Shown: one piece after another, positions 33,253 to 41,307 of the stretch | Layout of the letters: every line of letters starts with the position of its first letter | Numbering within the stretch: the first letter of the stretch is position 1 | Assembly (NCBI GenBank): GCA_002070505.1 | Contig: MWDJ01000023.1 | Span: forward strand, 1-51,836 | Direction: 5' to 3' | From: Bacteroidetes bacterium ADurb.Bin145 | GTDB lineage: Bacteria > Bacteroidota > Bacteroidia > Bacteroidales > VadinHA17 | Length of the DNA stretch: 51,836 bases | Program-made: the position numbers and the translations under genes | Notes under the pieces: model-generated | Told to the model about the DNA's origin: nothing | The model's database searches: none | The model's input: only the letters and a program-made list of their open reading frames with translations

Positions 33253-36200
33253 TTACCAACCGGGGGTGAAGTTTATTCCGAATGAGCCATTTTTAAAACC
33301 TCCGTTCTGCAAAGGGAATGCATAATATGGTTCTATGACGAGATATCCAAGAAGGTTAACCCTCATAGAGACACCTGTGCTGAAAACGGGATATTTTTCC
33401 TTATAATTCATTATTGATACAGGGCTGAAATCAAACATTATCCTGCTGTCGTTGTTCCATGCCAATCCCGAATCAAAAAACAGACTGGCTTCGGTCAGGA
33501 ACCATTTTGATTTTATGAGGGCATATCTCTCGGGCCCTGTAAAAGGGATCCTTAGTTCGGCATTTGCCACCATTATCCTTGAACCGCTGAGCCATGATAC
33601 GTCGAAAGTGTTTCTTTCCAGGGAGTAGTTGCCTCCTCCTGATATATTGTCATAGCCCCTTATAAGCCATGGATATCCGATGTAAAGCTCAGGCAGAACA
33701 CCTCCTTCAGCATTTTTCCCGTACATTCCGTAATTATAAAACCGGAATGCCAGGCTGAATGGTTTCATGTAAAAGTATTGCCTGTAATCAAGAAGTGCAG
33801 TTAAAACATCAGCGGCTCCGAAATACTTATCTGCCTGGAACCTTGCCCGGTGTCCCCGCATCGGAGAGGTCAGGCCAAAGTAGGAATTATCTTCTACATA
33901 AGCCATGGAAACCTGCTGATAATTGCTGCCTGAAGGTGCAGGAAGTTTCTCTTTTGAATATGCAATATTATAACCATCGAGTGTATAATAGTTGTTAAAT
34001 CTGTCGATACGGTAATAGTACCACGATGCCGAAATTCCGGCTTCAAACCTTCTTGTCTGTGATAGCGGGTATGAAGCAAAAACAGAAATATTGTCTTCGA
34101 AGAGCCGCAGATAATCTACAATAAGGTTATTTACAGGAAGATCAATGTATTCATCAGGATTTTTCGGATCCTTGACACTTATTGTGTCCCAGGTAAGGGC
34201 CATTCTTCCCGAGAGATAAGGAATATGCCCGATGGAAGCCCCCCATTTTATTTTTCCTTTCTGATTAAGATAGGCTACCTGTCCGCTGAAATCATAAATC
34301 TGTCCGTTGAGTGATAAGGAAGAGTACAGCTGGTTATTGCCAACCATATCGCTGAAGATCATATTTATGCTTCCGCCCTGGTTATTGCCATACAGACCTG
34401 TCGATACTCCTATATTTGCATTGTTTGAGATATAGTCAAGCTTGAATTTCGACTTAAATGGTATTATTTTAAGTGAATCCTTTGGCAGATCTGCAAACTT
34501 CAGTCTTTTCTGAAGGGTGGTATCCACTATATTGACGGATACATTTTTAAGGGGAGGCAGAGTAGCCGGATCATAATCCATATAGTGCCTGTCAATCTCC
34601 CTGGCTTTAAACTTGTTTTCGGGTGCAACCAGTATCTTGTAATTGCTTTTAAAGTAGTAAGTATAGGCTATCAGGTTATCTTTTCCTGAAACACTTATTG
34701 CAGGAGAGAAGTCAGTTATACCGCTTATACCTGTCGGGTATTCTGTTAGTCTGTAAACTTTTTCGTTTACCAGGTCGTATTTGAATAAATTCCTGAATCC
34801 ATCGGCATCCGACAGAAAATAGATCGATTTATCATCAGCTGAGAAGAGCGGATTAAGATTATAAGCTCCCGGAAAAACATCCAGCTCTTTAACCTGCTTG
34901 CTTTTCACATCAAGAATTGCCAGGTTAAAACTGTATTTTCTCCTGCCTGACTCTGAATTGATTTTTTCCTGGGAAAAAACTATATAATTTCCATCTGACG
35001 ACCATGAAGGATGAAGGTTTGAAGGGAAATCAACGGTAAGTTTCTCTACTTCTCCCGAATCAAGGTAATAAAGATAAAGGTCGTTTATTCCGTCAACCAG
35101 GCCTGTTACAACAATTTTTTTCCCGTCTGGTGACCATGAAGGATTTGAGAATGAAGGGACTCCGTTAAGAGTTATCTCTTTGCTGATACGCGATTTGCCG
35201 ACATCAACAATGGCCAGCTTGTTCTTACCCTTACTGAAGACGACGAAAGCGAATTTTTTAGAATCGGGAGACCAGGTTCCTGCTGATTCAATAAAGTTGA
35301 AATCATCAATTTCGTTACTTCTGACGGTACTTGAAAGTCGTTTTAACACCTTACCGGTGACGGCATCTGCCAGGAAGAGGTCGAGGGTGAAAACATTCTT
35401 CTCGGAAAAGAATGCTAAATACTTTCCGTCCGGGCTCAGTGAAGGAGATATGTTGGTGGTTCCTGCATTCTTCTCCGATATAAGCAGTTTACCTGCCAAA
35501 GAGTCAGATTTATCCTGAATATATTGCCTGAAATGCACCTCAATAGAGCTCTTCCACAGGTCTGACAGCGCATTTTCCTTTAGTTTGATAAGGGAATCGG
35601 CTGCTCTTGATAATCCATATTGTGCAGTTTTTTTAAGCAAGGGTACAATGATTGTGTCGCCCCATGTTTTTCCGACAAGTGACCAGAAAGCCTGTCCGTA
35701 TCTGTAAGGGAAGTATTTCGAATCGGTTGTCATTTTCTTCAGCGTAGGTACGTCATTGTTAATGACGGCATCTCTCATCCACATGGCTGTGTGCGGATCA
35801 TAGCTCCCGATAGACAGGTATTCAGCCATGCCTTCTATCATCCAGAGCGGGATGTTGTTAAGTGACATCTTTTCAGATGTATCGCTTTTAAGGAACATAT
35901 GATACTGAAACGCGTGCACCATCTCATGCCCAAGAGTATGGTCAGTCTGTGCAAGAGACGATGCAACAGGCAGTATAACCCTGTTCTTCATAGATTCCGT
36001 AACACCTCCGGTTCCGGTACCAATCATGCTGCTTATTGTATTTGTCTGCTGAAAATCAGCATGGTTATTATAGAAAATCAGAGGGTTCTTAACCTTGAAG
36101 GTATCTCTGAAAACTTTCTGATGAACCAGGTACCATTTCTCAGACCATTGTGAAAGGGTGTTCAGTAAGGAATCATTTTTAAGATAGTGATATATCTCAA

Positions 36201-36375
36201 AATGCGGCGTCTGCAGTATGTCGTATTTAAATGTCTTGTAACCTGGTTTGTTCCTGCCGAAATACTGGGCCGACGCATTGAAATTTATTGAAAGACCCGC
36301 CAGGACAACGAATGCAAAAAACATTGCCCTGTAAGCCGACCGAGCAAAATATTGTGTATTCATATCCATGGTCAA
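33253..36375 (-). CDS. outer-membrane protein: peptidase-like domain, TolB propeller and C-terminal barrel
   Basis: A 1040-residue exported protein. A signal peptide (cut near NASAQ, residue 37) precedes a zinc-peptidase-MA-like domain. HEMVH (150-154) is an HExxH motif, and WMIEGMAEYLS (178-188) offers the third zinc ligand and helix. Residues about 290-640 hold PD40/TolB-type propeller repeats (SLSPDGKYLAFFS, TWSPDSKKFAF, SWSPDGKKIVV, SWSSDGNYIVFS). From about 690 on, alternating strands and the ending FGINFTPGW suggest an Omp85-like or other barrel. Start may be Met1 or Met5 (36363). It is probably a surface protease or assembly factor; the substrate is unknown. It is convergent with the transporter gene. 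Confidence 0.85.
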   Translation of the reverse strand: MTMDMNTQYFARSAYRAMFFAFVVLAGLSINFNASAQYFGRNKPGYKTFKYDILQTPHFEIYHYLKNDSLLNTLSQWSEKWYLVHQKVFRDTFKVKNPLIFYNNHADFQQTNTISSMIGTGTGGVTESMKNRVILPVASSLAQTDHTLGHEMVHAFQYHMFLKSDTSEKMSLNNIPLWMIEGMAEYLSIGSYDPHTAMWMRDAVINNDVPTLKKMTTDSKYFPYRYGQAFWSLVGKTWGDTIIVPLLKKTAQYGLSRAADSLIKLKENALSDLWKSSIEVHFRQYIQDKSDSLAGKLLISEKNAGTTNISPSLSPDGKYLAFFSEKNVFTLDLFLADAVTGKVLKRLSSTVRSNEIDDFNFIESAGTWSPDSKKFAFVVFSKGKNKLAIVDVGKSRISKEITLNGVPSFSNPSWSPDGKKIVVTGLVDGINDLYLYYLDSGEVEKLTVDFPSNLHPSWSSDGNYIVFSQEKINSESGRRKYSFNLAILDVKSKQVKELDVFPGAYNLNPLFSADDKSIYFLSDADGFRNLFKYDLVNEKVYRLTEYPTGISGITDFSPAISVSGKDNLIAYTYYFKSNYKILVAPENKFKAREIDRHYMDYDPATLPPLKNVSVNIVDTTLQKRLKFADLPKDSLKIIPFKSKFKLDYISNNANIGVSTGLYGNNQGGSINMIFSDMVGNNQLYSSLSLNGQIYDFSGQVAYLNQKGKIKWGASIGHIPYLSGRMALTWDTISVKDPKNPDEYIDLPVNNLIVDYLRLFEDNISVFASYPLSQTRRFEAGISASWYYYRIDRFNNYYTLDGYNIAYSKEKLPAPSGSNYQQVSMAYVEDNSYFGLTSPMRGHRARFQADKYFGAADVLTALLDYRQYFYMKPFSLAFRFYNYGMYGKNAEGGVLPELYIGYPWLIRGYDNISGGGNYSLERNTFDVSWLSGSRIMVANAELRIPFTGPERYALIKSKWFLTEASLFFDSGLAWNNDSRIMFDFSPVSIMNYKEKYPVFSTGVSMRVNLLGYLVIEPYYAFPLQNGGFKNGSFGINFTPGW

Positions 36376-36691
36376 TATTTTTTAATTCTTTGATCAGTTT
36401 GTTTGTTAAGCATCAACTGATCAATTAATTACTTTATTCCGGGATCAATTATACAAGATTGAGTTTTCAAAAAATATGCCATTTGACATTTAAGTTATCT
36501 ATTACTTCAGTGAAAATTGAAACTTCTATTGTTTATGCAGCTTTGGTTTCTGTGTCATGTTTTTATCCGGAATTCTCAAATTGAGAATATGGATTTGGGC
36601 AAAATCCCTGAAAATATCAGGATTGAAAAATTAATTCATTTAATGTCAGCCATTTAAAGATTAACAGGGAAAGATCTCAATCGGTGGCATA
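36376..36691. other. intergenic region with operator-like palindrome and promoter candidates
   Basis: The 316 bases between the divergent barrel-protein gene and the receiver gene hold no open coding sequence worth calling. They contain the palindrome at 36572-36588 and a weak -24/-12-like sequence near the receiver gene. The rest is AT-rich. Confidence 0.5.
36572..36588. promoter_or_regulatory. operator-like palindrome TTCTCA-N3-TGAGAA, site 1
   Basis: ATTCTCAA and TTGAGAAT are perfect inverted copies around one central base, giving TTCTCA-AAT-TGAGAA inside. The same pattern occurs twice behind the NtrC-type gene (41019-41052). It lies about 106 bases upstream of the -24/-12-like sequence at 36685, a usual distance for an activator site. 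Confidence 0.6.
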
Positions 36692-36699
36692 ATGTTGGA
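36685..36699 (+). promoter_or_regulatory. weak sigma-54-like -24/-12 candidate ahead of the receiver gene
   Basis: TGGCATAATGTTGGA keeps the key GG and the G twelve bases later, and TGGCA of the -24 consensus, but the -12 TTGC is imperfect. If real, transcription would start near 36710 and translation at the ATG at 36722 or 36731 instead of 36692. Confidence 0.3.
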
Positions 36700-37147
36700 T
36701 TTAAGTTATTGTAATCTATTTATGCCTGAGATGGGAAAGACATTCACAGTTCTGGTAATGGAGGATAATCAATATTACAATATCCTCCTCACCAGGACTT
36801 TGCTTAATACCTGTTCCCTGATTGAGGAGAAATTCAGATGTTCAGTAAGGCTCTTGTCATTTACCGACCCCGGTGAATGCCTTTTAAAGATCAGGTCAGG
36901 AGAGTTTAATAAGTGCAATGTTGTTGCATTTATTGATTATTATACCGGCGATGAGATAAACGGGGAACACATATCAAAGCTCATAAAGAAGCTCTGTCGG
37001 GATGCTTTTGTAGTACTTCTTTCACAATCAGGAGAACCTGGCCGGAACAAAAACTGCATGCATGATTCTTTCGTAATAAAAGATCCGCATGCTCCTGCTT
37101 TATGCTGCCTCTATCTTGAGCAGTTCATTGACAATAAATTTTCATAG
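36692..37147 (+). CDS. single-domain response-regulator receiver protein
   Basis: A receiver domain without an output domain. The acidic pair is in VLVMEDN. The likely phospho-acceptor is Asp82 in AFIDYYTGDEINGEHI, the conserved Ser lies in VVLLSQSG, and the Lys in FVIKD. The frame is open from 36692 (151 residues), but receiver domains usually begin a few residues before the first strand, which fits Met14 (36731) or Met11 (36722) better. It precedes a hybrid kinase by 31 bases and probably takes part in its phosphorelay, as a shuttle or phosphate sink. Confidence 0.75.
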   Translation: MLDLSYCNLFMPEMGKTFTVLVMEDNQYYNILLTRTLLNTCSLIEEKFRCSVRLLSFTDPGECLLKIRSGEFNKCNVVAFIDYYTGDEINGEHISKLIKKLCRDAFVVLLSQSGEPGRNKNCMHDSFVIKDPHAPALCCLYLEQFIDNKFS

Positions 37148-37178
37148 CTTTGAGGATACTTATGCTTTAAATCCTGCA

Positions 37179-39581
37179 ATGAGAAAAATCCCTCTCCAGG
37201 TCAAAATCGGGTTCTTAATGTTCCTGGCAGTATTATTGCTGGCAGCTACCGGTTATTTATCTTATATAAATCTGTCATCAGTTGTTTCCCTGATCAGGGT
37301 CGATACAAAACCCGACCAGAGACTTTTATCAATCAGAGAGATCTCCAAGGAGCTTGAAAAGGCTGAAAACAGCATCAGGTTATATACTTTAATAAATGAT
37401 ACAAAAGTCCTGAAGCCATTTTATTCAATCATTTCGAATATTGATGATAAGGTCAATAAGCTGAGGGAAGAATGCGGTGATGATACTATAATGCTGCAAC
37501 AGGTTGATACTATCAGCACTCTTATTGAAGATAATATAGTGATCTGGAAACAGATGCTGTCTCTTAATCCGAACCGGCAGGTAATGGAAAATCTTGAAGG
37601 ACTCTCGGAAATGATCGACAGTGTAACAGTGAATAATCAGAAGCAGGAGCAGGAGAAAGGTATACTGGGGAGAGTCTTCGGCAGGGATAGAAAGATAGAG
37701 CTGGATGAACAGGAACTCAGGGATAACATCAGCAGGATTGAACAGCAGGATCAGGAGATAAAGGAAAAACTCCTTGCCAGGGAAAAGCAACTGGCTGTCA
37801 CAGGAAGTGAGATAAGAGACAGGTTTTATGATCTTATCTCCAAGATGGAAAGTGAGGTGTCGGTGAGTATTGAAGGCAAAGCTTCCAATGCCGGTATTCT
37901 GGCTGCCAGGTTTTACAGGTGGCTGGCAATGTTCGCTGTCTCAGGCGCTCTTCTGGCCATCGCCGTTGTTTTTATAACTGTAAGGTATGTAAGGAAATCG
38001 GATGCATATCAGATAGCACTGGCAAAATCCAGGGATGAGGCTGAGAAACTTGTAAGGATTAAAGAAATGTTCATGGCTAACATGAGTCATGAGATAAGAA
38101 CTCCTGTAACTGCTATTTCAGGCTTTACGGAGCAGCTGCTTCATGAACCGCTGAATGAGAAAAGCCTGAGCACTCTCAGGGTGATAAAGTCATCATCTGA
38201 TCATCTTGTGGCAATTATCAACGATATTCTCGATTTTTCAAAACTTCAGGATGGTAAGATGGCGCTTGAACAGGTCAATTTCCGGATAAAGAATATAATT
38301 GAAGATGTGTATGTTCTTTTCGAAAGGGATGCAGTGAAGAACCGTACAGAGCTAAGTTATTCTCTTGATCCCCGGTGTCCTGAGGTCCTGGTTGGTGATC
38401 CTTACCGGCTTAAACAGATACTAATCAACCTTGTAAGTAATTCAGTGAAGTTCACTAAAGATGGTACAATACTTTACAGTGTCAAATGTATTTCAGGAGA
38501 TCAGGATAAAACAGATCTTGTAATTGAAGTTACTGATACAGGGATAGGAATCGAAGAGAGCAAGCTGAAATATATTTTTGAGGATTTCACCCAGGCTGAA
38601 ATGAGCATTACAAGAAGGTATGGAGGTACCGGTCTTGGCTTGTCGATCGTTAAAAAGCTTGTTGATCTTCATAACGGATCAGTAGAATGTAAAAGCATCA
38701 GGAACCAGGGAACAAGAATAACATGTATAATCCCTGTTAAGAGAGGTGATGAGAAAAATCTTGTGAAGGAAACCGAAATGCCTTTGAGGATACCTTCCGC
38801 GATGGCCGGACTGAAGGTCCTGGTTGTTGATGACGAAGAATATAACAGGTTATTGTTTAAAACCATCCTGGAGCGATGGCAAGTTAAATGCCATGTTGCT
38901 GTAAATGGAGCGGAAGCGATTGAAATGGTGAAAACAGAGAAATTTGACCTGCTGTTCATGGATATAAGGATGCCGGGGATAGACGGGCTGAAGGTAACTC
39001 AGTTCATCAGGAATGAATTGAAGATAAGTGCGAAGGAGATGCCTGTCATCTGTATCACGGCTGCATCTGAGGAAGATATGAAGGAAAAATACACTGAGAG
39101 CGGGATGGATGAATTTCTTTCAAAACCCTTTACAGAAGAGAAACTGCTGAAGGTTGTCATTTCTGCACTCGGAGGAAAACCCATGTCGGGGAAAGAAACA
39201 AAGAACCCCTCGGATATTGATCATTCGGCTGTAAAAGAAAAGATAGACCTGAAGAATCTTTATCACATTTCCGGAGGCGACGAACAGTTCGTAAAGCAGA
39301 TGCTTGTCACATTCATTGAAACCACAGAGAGAGGACTGACTGAGATCCGTGAGGCATTCTTATCAGGGCACTGGCAGACACTGGCCGACCTTTCTCATAA
39401 ATTATTGCCACCATGCCGTCATCTGGGGGCAACAGAACTAAGCCGTTTGTTGAGCGATATTGAACATAAGGCTGGCGGCAGGACAGACATAGGGAAACTG
39501 GAAGGGCTTATTCAGAGAGCTGAAGCTGAATTCGGAAATATCAGTTCACTTATAAGCGAACATATAAAGAAAATCACCTGA
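37179..39581 (+). CDS. hybrid sensor histidine kinase with receiver and Hpt domains
   Basis: An 800-residue protein. Two membrane helices (about 7-29 and 248-270) flank an extracytoplasmic, helical, coiled-coil-rich sensor. The cytoplasmic part has HisKA with His304 (ANMSHEIRTP), HATPase (NLVSNSVKF, DTGIGIE, GTGLGLSIV), a receiver with Asp595 (LLFMDIRMPG) and Lys in FLSKPF, and a C-terminal Hpt with His740 (LADLSHKLL). So four phosphotransfer steps are possible in one chain, ending at the NtrC-type regulator encoded 78 bases downstream or at the small receiver protein upstream. The ATG at 37179 is chosen because the longer frame overlaps the receiver gene and lacks family features. Confidence 0.9.
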   Translation: MRKIPLQVKIGFLMFLAVLLLAATGYLSYINLSSVVSLIRVDTKPDQRLLSIREISKELEKAENSIRLYTLINDTKVLKPFYSIISNIDDKVNKLREECGDDTIMLQQVDTISTLIEDNIVIWKQMLSLNPNRQVMENLEGLSEMIDSVTVNNQKQEQEKGILGRVFGRDRKIELDEQELRDNISRIEQQDQEIKEKLLAREKQLAVTGSEIRDRFYDLISKMESEVSVSIEGKASNAGILAARFYRWLAMFAVSGALLAIAVVFITVRYVRKSDAYQIALAKSRDEAEKLVRIKEMFMANMSHEIRTPVTAISGFTEQLLHEPLNEKSLSTLRVIKSSSDHLVAIINDILDFSKLQDGKMALEQVNFRIKNIIEDVYVLFERDAVKNRTELSYSLDPRCPEVLVGDPYRLKQILINLVSNSVKFTKDGTILYSVKCISGDQDKTDLVIEVTDTGIGIEESKLKYIFEDFTQAEMSITRRYGGTGLGLSIVKKLVDLHNGSVECKSIRNQGTRITCIIPVKRGDEKNLVKETEMPLRIPSAMAGLKVLVVDDEEYNRLLFKTILERWQVKCHVAVNGAEAIEMVKTEKFDLLFMDIRMPGIDGLKVTQFIRNELKISAKEMPVICITAASEEDMKEKYTESGMDEFLSKPFTEEKLLKVVISALGGKPMSGKETKNPSDIDHSAVKEKIDLKNLYHISGGDEQFVKQMLVTFIETTERGLTEIREAFLSGHWQTLADLSHKLLPPCRHLGATELSRLLSDIEHKAGGRTDIGKLEGLIQRAEAEFGNISSLISEHIKKIT

Positions 39582-39659
39582 ATACTGTTATTATCATCTG
39601 ATTATTCTTTTAATTTGCTTCAGATTCGGAAACAGCTGAAAACCATTCTTAATTCATAA

Positions 39660-41012
39660 ATGACAGAAAGCACTTTAAAAATATTTGTCGTCGAGGACAG
39701 CGAATGGTATAACAGGCTCCTTGTTCACACACTCTCTCTGAATCCTGATTATGAAATTAAAAGTTTTCATAAGGGGAAGGACCTGCTTGACAATCTTCAT
39801 GAAGGGCCCGATATAATTACTCTTGATTACAGGCTGCCTGACATAAACGGGCTGGAACTTCTTAAGAGGATCCGTCAGGATAGTCCTGATACGCAGGTGG
39901 TCCTTATTTCTGAGCAGAATGATATAAATGTTGTTGTTTCTTTGCTGAAAATAGGAGCTTACGATTATATAACTAAATCGGAAGATATAAAGGAACGTCT
40001 CCTTATTACTGTTCAGAATATCAGGAAGGGGATTGGTCTTAAGAAAGAACTGGCAGCCCTTCGGAAGGAAGTACAGCAGAAGTATAGTTTCCGGAACACG
40101 ATCATTGGCGAAAGCAGTGCCATTAAAAAAGTATACGGTCTGATAGAGAAGGCTATCGGCACGAACATAACAGTCATCATATCCGGGGAAACCGGGACCG
40201 GTAAAGAACTTGTGGCAAAGGCTATTCATTTCAATTCTGCACGGAAAGACAGGCCTTTTGTGCCGGTTAATATTGCATCGATTCCTTCGGAGCTTATAGA
40301 AAGTGAATTGTTTGGTCATGAGAAAGGAGCTTTCACAGGGGCTTCATCGCGCAGGACGGGAAGGTTTGAAGAGGCTGATGGAGGGACGCTGTTCCTTGAC
40401 GAGATAGGAGAGATGGAACTCAACCTTCAGTCAAAGCTACTGAGGGTTTTGCAGGAGAAAGAAGTCGTCAGGGTAGGAAGCAATAAGCCGGTCAGTACCG
40501 ACTGCCGGGTGATAGTCGCGACTAATAAAAACCTGAAAGAAGAGGTGAGAAAAGGAAAATTCAGAGAGGATCTTTATTACAGGTTATTCGGTCTTCCGAT
40601 TGAAATGCCTCCCCTTAGAGAACGTGAGAGTGATATATTAATATTAGCCAGGCATTTTATTTCGAGATTCTGCAAGGAAAATAATATTCCCCTGAAGCGC
40701 ATGACAGAGGCGGCACAGAAGAAACTGATGAGCTATTCATTTCCCGGGAATGTAAGGGAATTAAAATCGGTTGTCGAGCTTGCTGTTACACTTTCGGATA
40801 AAGACGAGCTCGAACCGGCCGATCTCATGCTTGATTCACCTGATCCCTTCCCGGTTACTATCAGCAATGATCTTACACTCAGAGAGTATGAGCTGAAGAT
40901 AATCATGGCAACCCTTCAGAAATACGATAACGATATCAGGAAAACTGCAGAAAAGCTTGATATTGGTGTATCGACGATATACAGGATATTACAGAAAGGG
41001 AAAGGCATCTGA
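39660..41012 (+). CDS. NtrC-family sigma-54-dependent response regulator
   Basis: A 450-residue activator in the standard order. A receiver comes first (about 5-120, phospho-acceptor Asp56 in ITLDYRLPD). The AAA+ domain follows (about 145-380) with Walker A GETGTGKE (176-183), the sigma-54-contacting GAFTGA loop (223-228), Walker B GTLFLDEIGE and the arginine finger segment. A Fis-type helix-turn-helix closes the protein (about 415-448, IRKTAEKLDIGVSTIYRIL). The intact GAFTGA loop means it should activate sigma-54 promoters. It is the output of the preceding hybrid kinase. Two operator-like palindromes lie just behind its stop codon and one ahead of the cluster, so it may control its neighbours. 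Confidence 0.93.
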   Translation: MTESTLKIFVVEDSEWYNRLLVHTLSLNPDYEIKSFHKGKDLLDNLHEGPDIITLDYRLPDINGLELLKRIRQDSPDTQVVLISEQNDINVVVSLLKIGAYDYITKSEDIKERLLITVQNIRKGIGLKKELAALRKEVQQKYSFRNTIIGESSAIKKVYGLIEKAIGTNITVIISGETGTGKELVAKAIHFNSARKDRPFVPVNIASIPSELIESELFGHEKGAFTGASSRRTGRFEEADGGTLFLDEIGEMELNLQSKLLRVLQEKEVVRVGSNKPVSTDCRVIVATNKNLKEEVRKGKFREDLYYRLFGLPIEMPPLRERESDILILARHFISRFCKENNIPLKRMTEAAQKKLMSYSFPGNVRELKSVVELAVTLSDKDELEPADLMLDSPDPFPVTISNDLTLREYELKIIMATLQKYDNDIRKTAEKLDIGVSTIYRILQKGKGI

Positions 41013-41018
41013 CATTAT

Positions 41019-41033
41019 TTCTCAAAATGAGAA
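41019..41033. promoter_or_regulatory. operator-like palindrome TTCTCA-N3-TGAGAA, site 2
   Basis: TTCTCA-AAA-TGAGAA, perfect in both arms, starting seven bases after the stop of the NtrC-type gene. It lies about 93 bases upstream of the -24/-12 candidate at 41118. Confidence 0.6.
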
Positions 41034-41037
41034 TTAT

Positions 41038-41052
41038 TTCTCATTTTGAACA
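41038..41052. promoter_or_regulatory. operator-like palindrome, site 3 (one arm imperfect)
   Basis: TTCTCA-TTT-TGAACA has one perfect and one degenerate arm (two changes). Its centre is 19 bases from site 2, close to two helical turns, as expected for two activator dimers on the same face. Confidence 0.5.
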
Positions 41053-41117
41053 AATAACATAATTACTGTATTCTTATAAATAATTATAAATCAGTATTAT
41101 ATAAAAACAAACTCATC

Positions 41118-41132
41118 TGGTTTAAAATTTGG
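41118..41132 (+). promoter_or_regulatory. sigma-54-like -24/-12 candidate
   Basis: TGGTTTAAAATTTGG has the GG of the -24 element and TTGG at the -12 position with exact twelve-base spacing, but lacks the CAC after TGG. It would give a leader of about 165 bases before the ATG at 41308. Confidence 0.35.
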
Positions 41133-41294
41133 ATAAAGTATATATAAAAGAAATGAATGGTTTTATCCCTGAAAATTCCGCCAGGAGCAATAATATATTC
41201 CTTTTTCAGTTGTTACTGGCGGATATTAAAGAAACACAATATTAATCAGTAACTCAGGAAAACGTTTATTCGGGAACTAATTTAAAACTCAGAT

Positions 41295-41300
41295 AGGAGG
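41295..41300 (+). promoter_or_regulatory. strong Shine-Dalgarno site (AGGAGG)
   Basis: AGGAGG is followed by AAATAAA and the ATG at 41308, a spacing of seven bases. Most genes in this window have no such site, so this gene is probably translated by a different or more efficient initiation mode. It also fixes the start. Confidence 0.7.
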
Positions 41301-41307
41301 AAATAAA

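Larger units (their letters stand above)
41013..41307. other. intergenic control region ahead of the coiled-coil gene
   Basis: About 295 bases with two operator-like palindromes, a sigma-54-type -24/-12 candidate, a long 5' leader and a strong Shine-Dalgarno. No gene is seen in it. Confidence 0.55.

Noticed and set aside
33239-33263. CCGGTT/AACCGG hairpin between the BASS gene and the barrel-protein gene as a terminator
   Set aside because: The stem is short, has no T tract on either side and partly overlaps the end of the minus-strand gene, so support is too weak.
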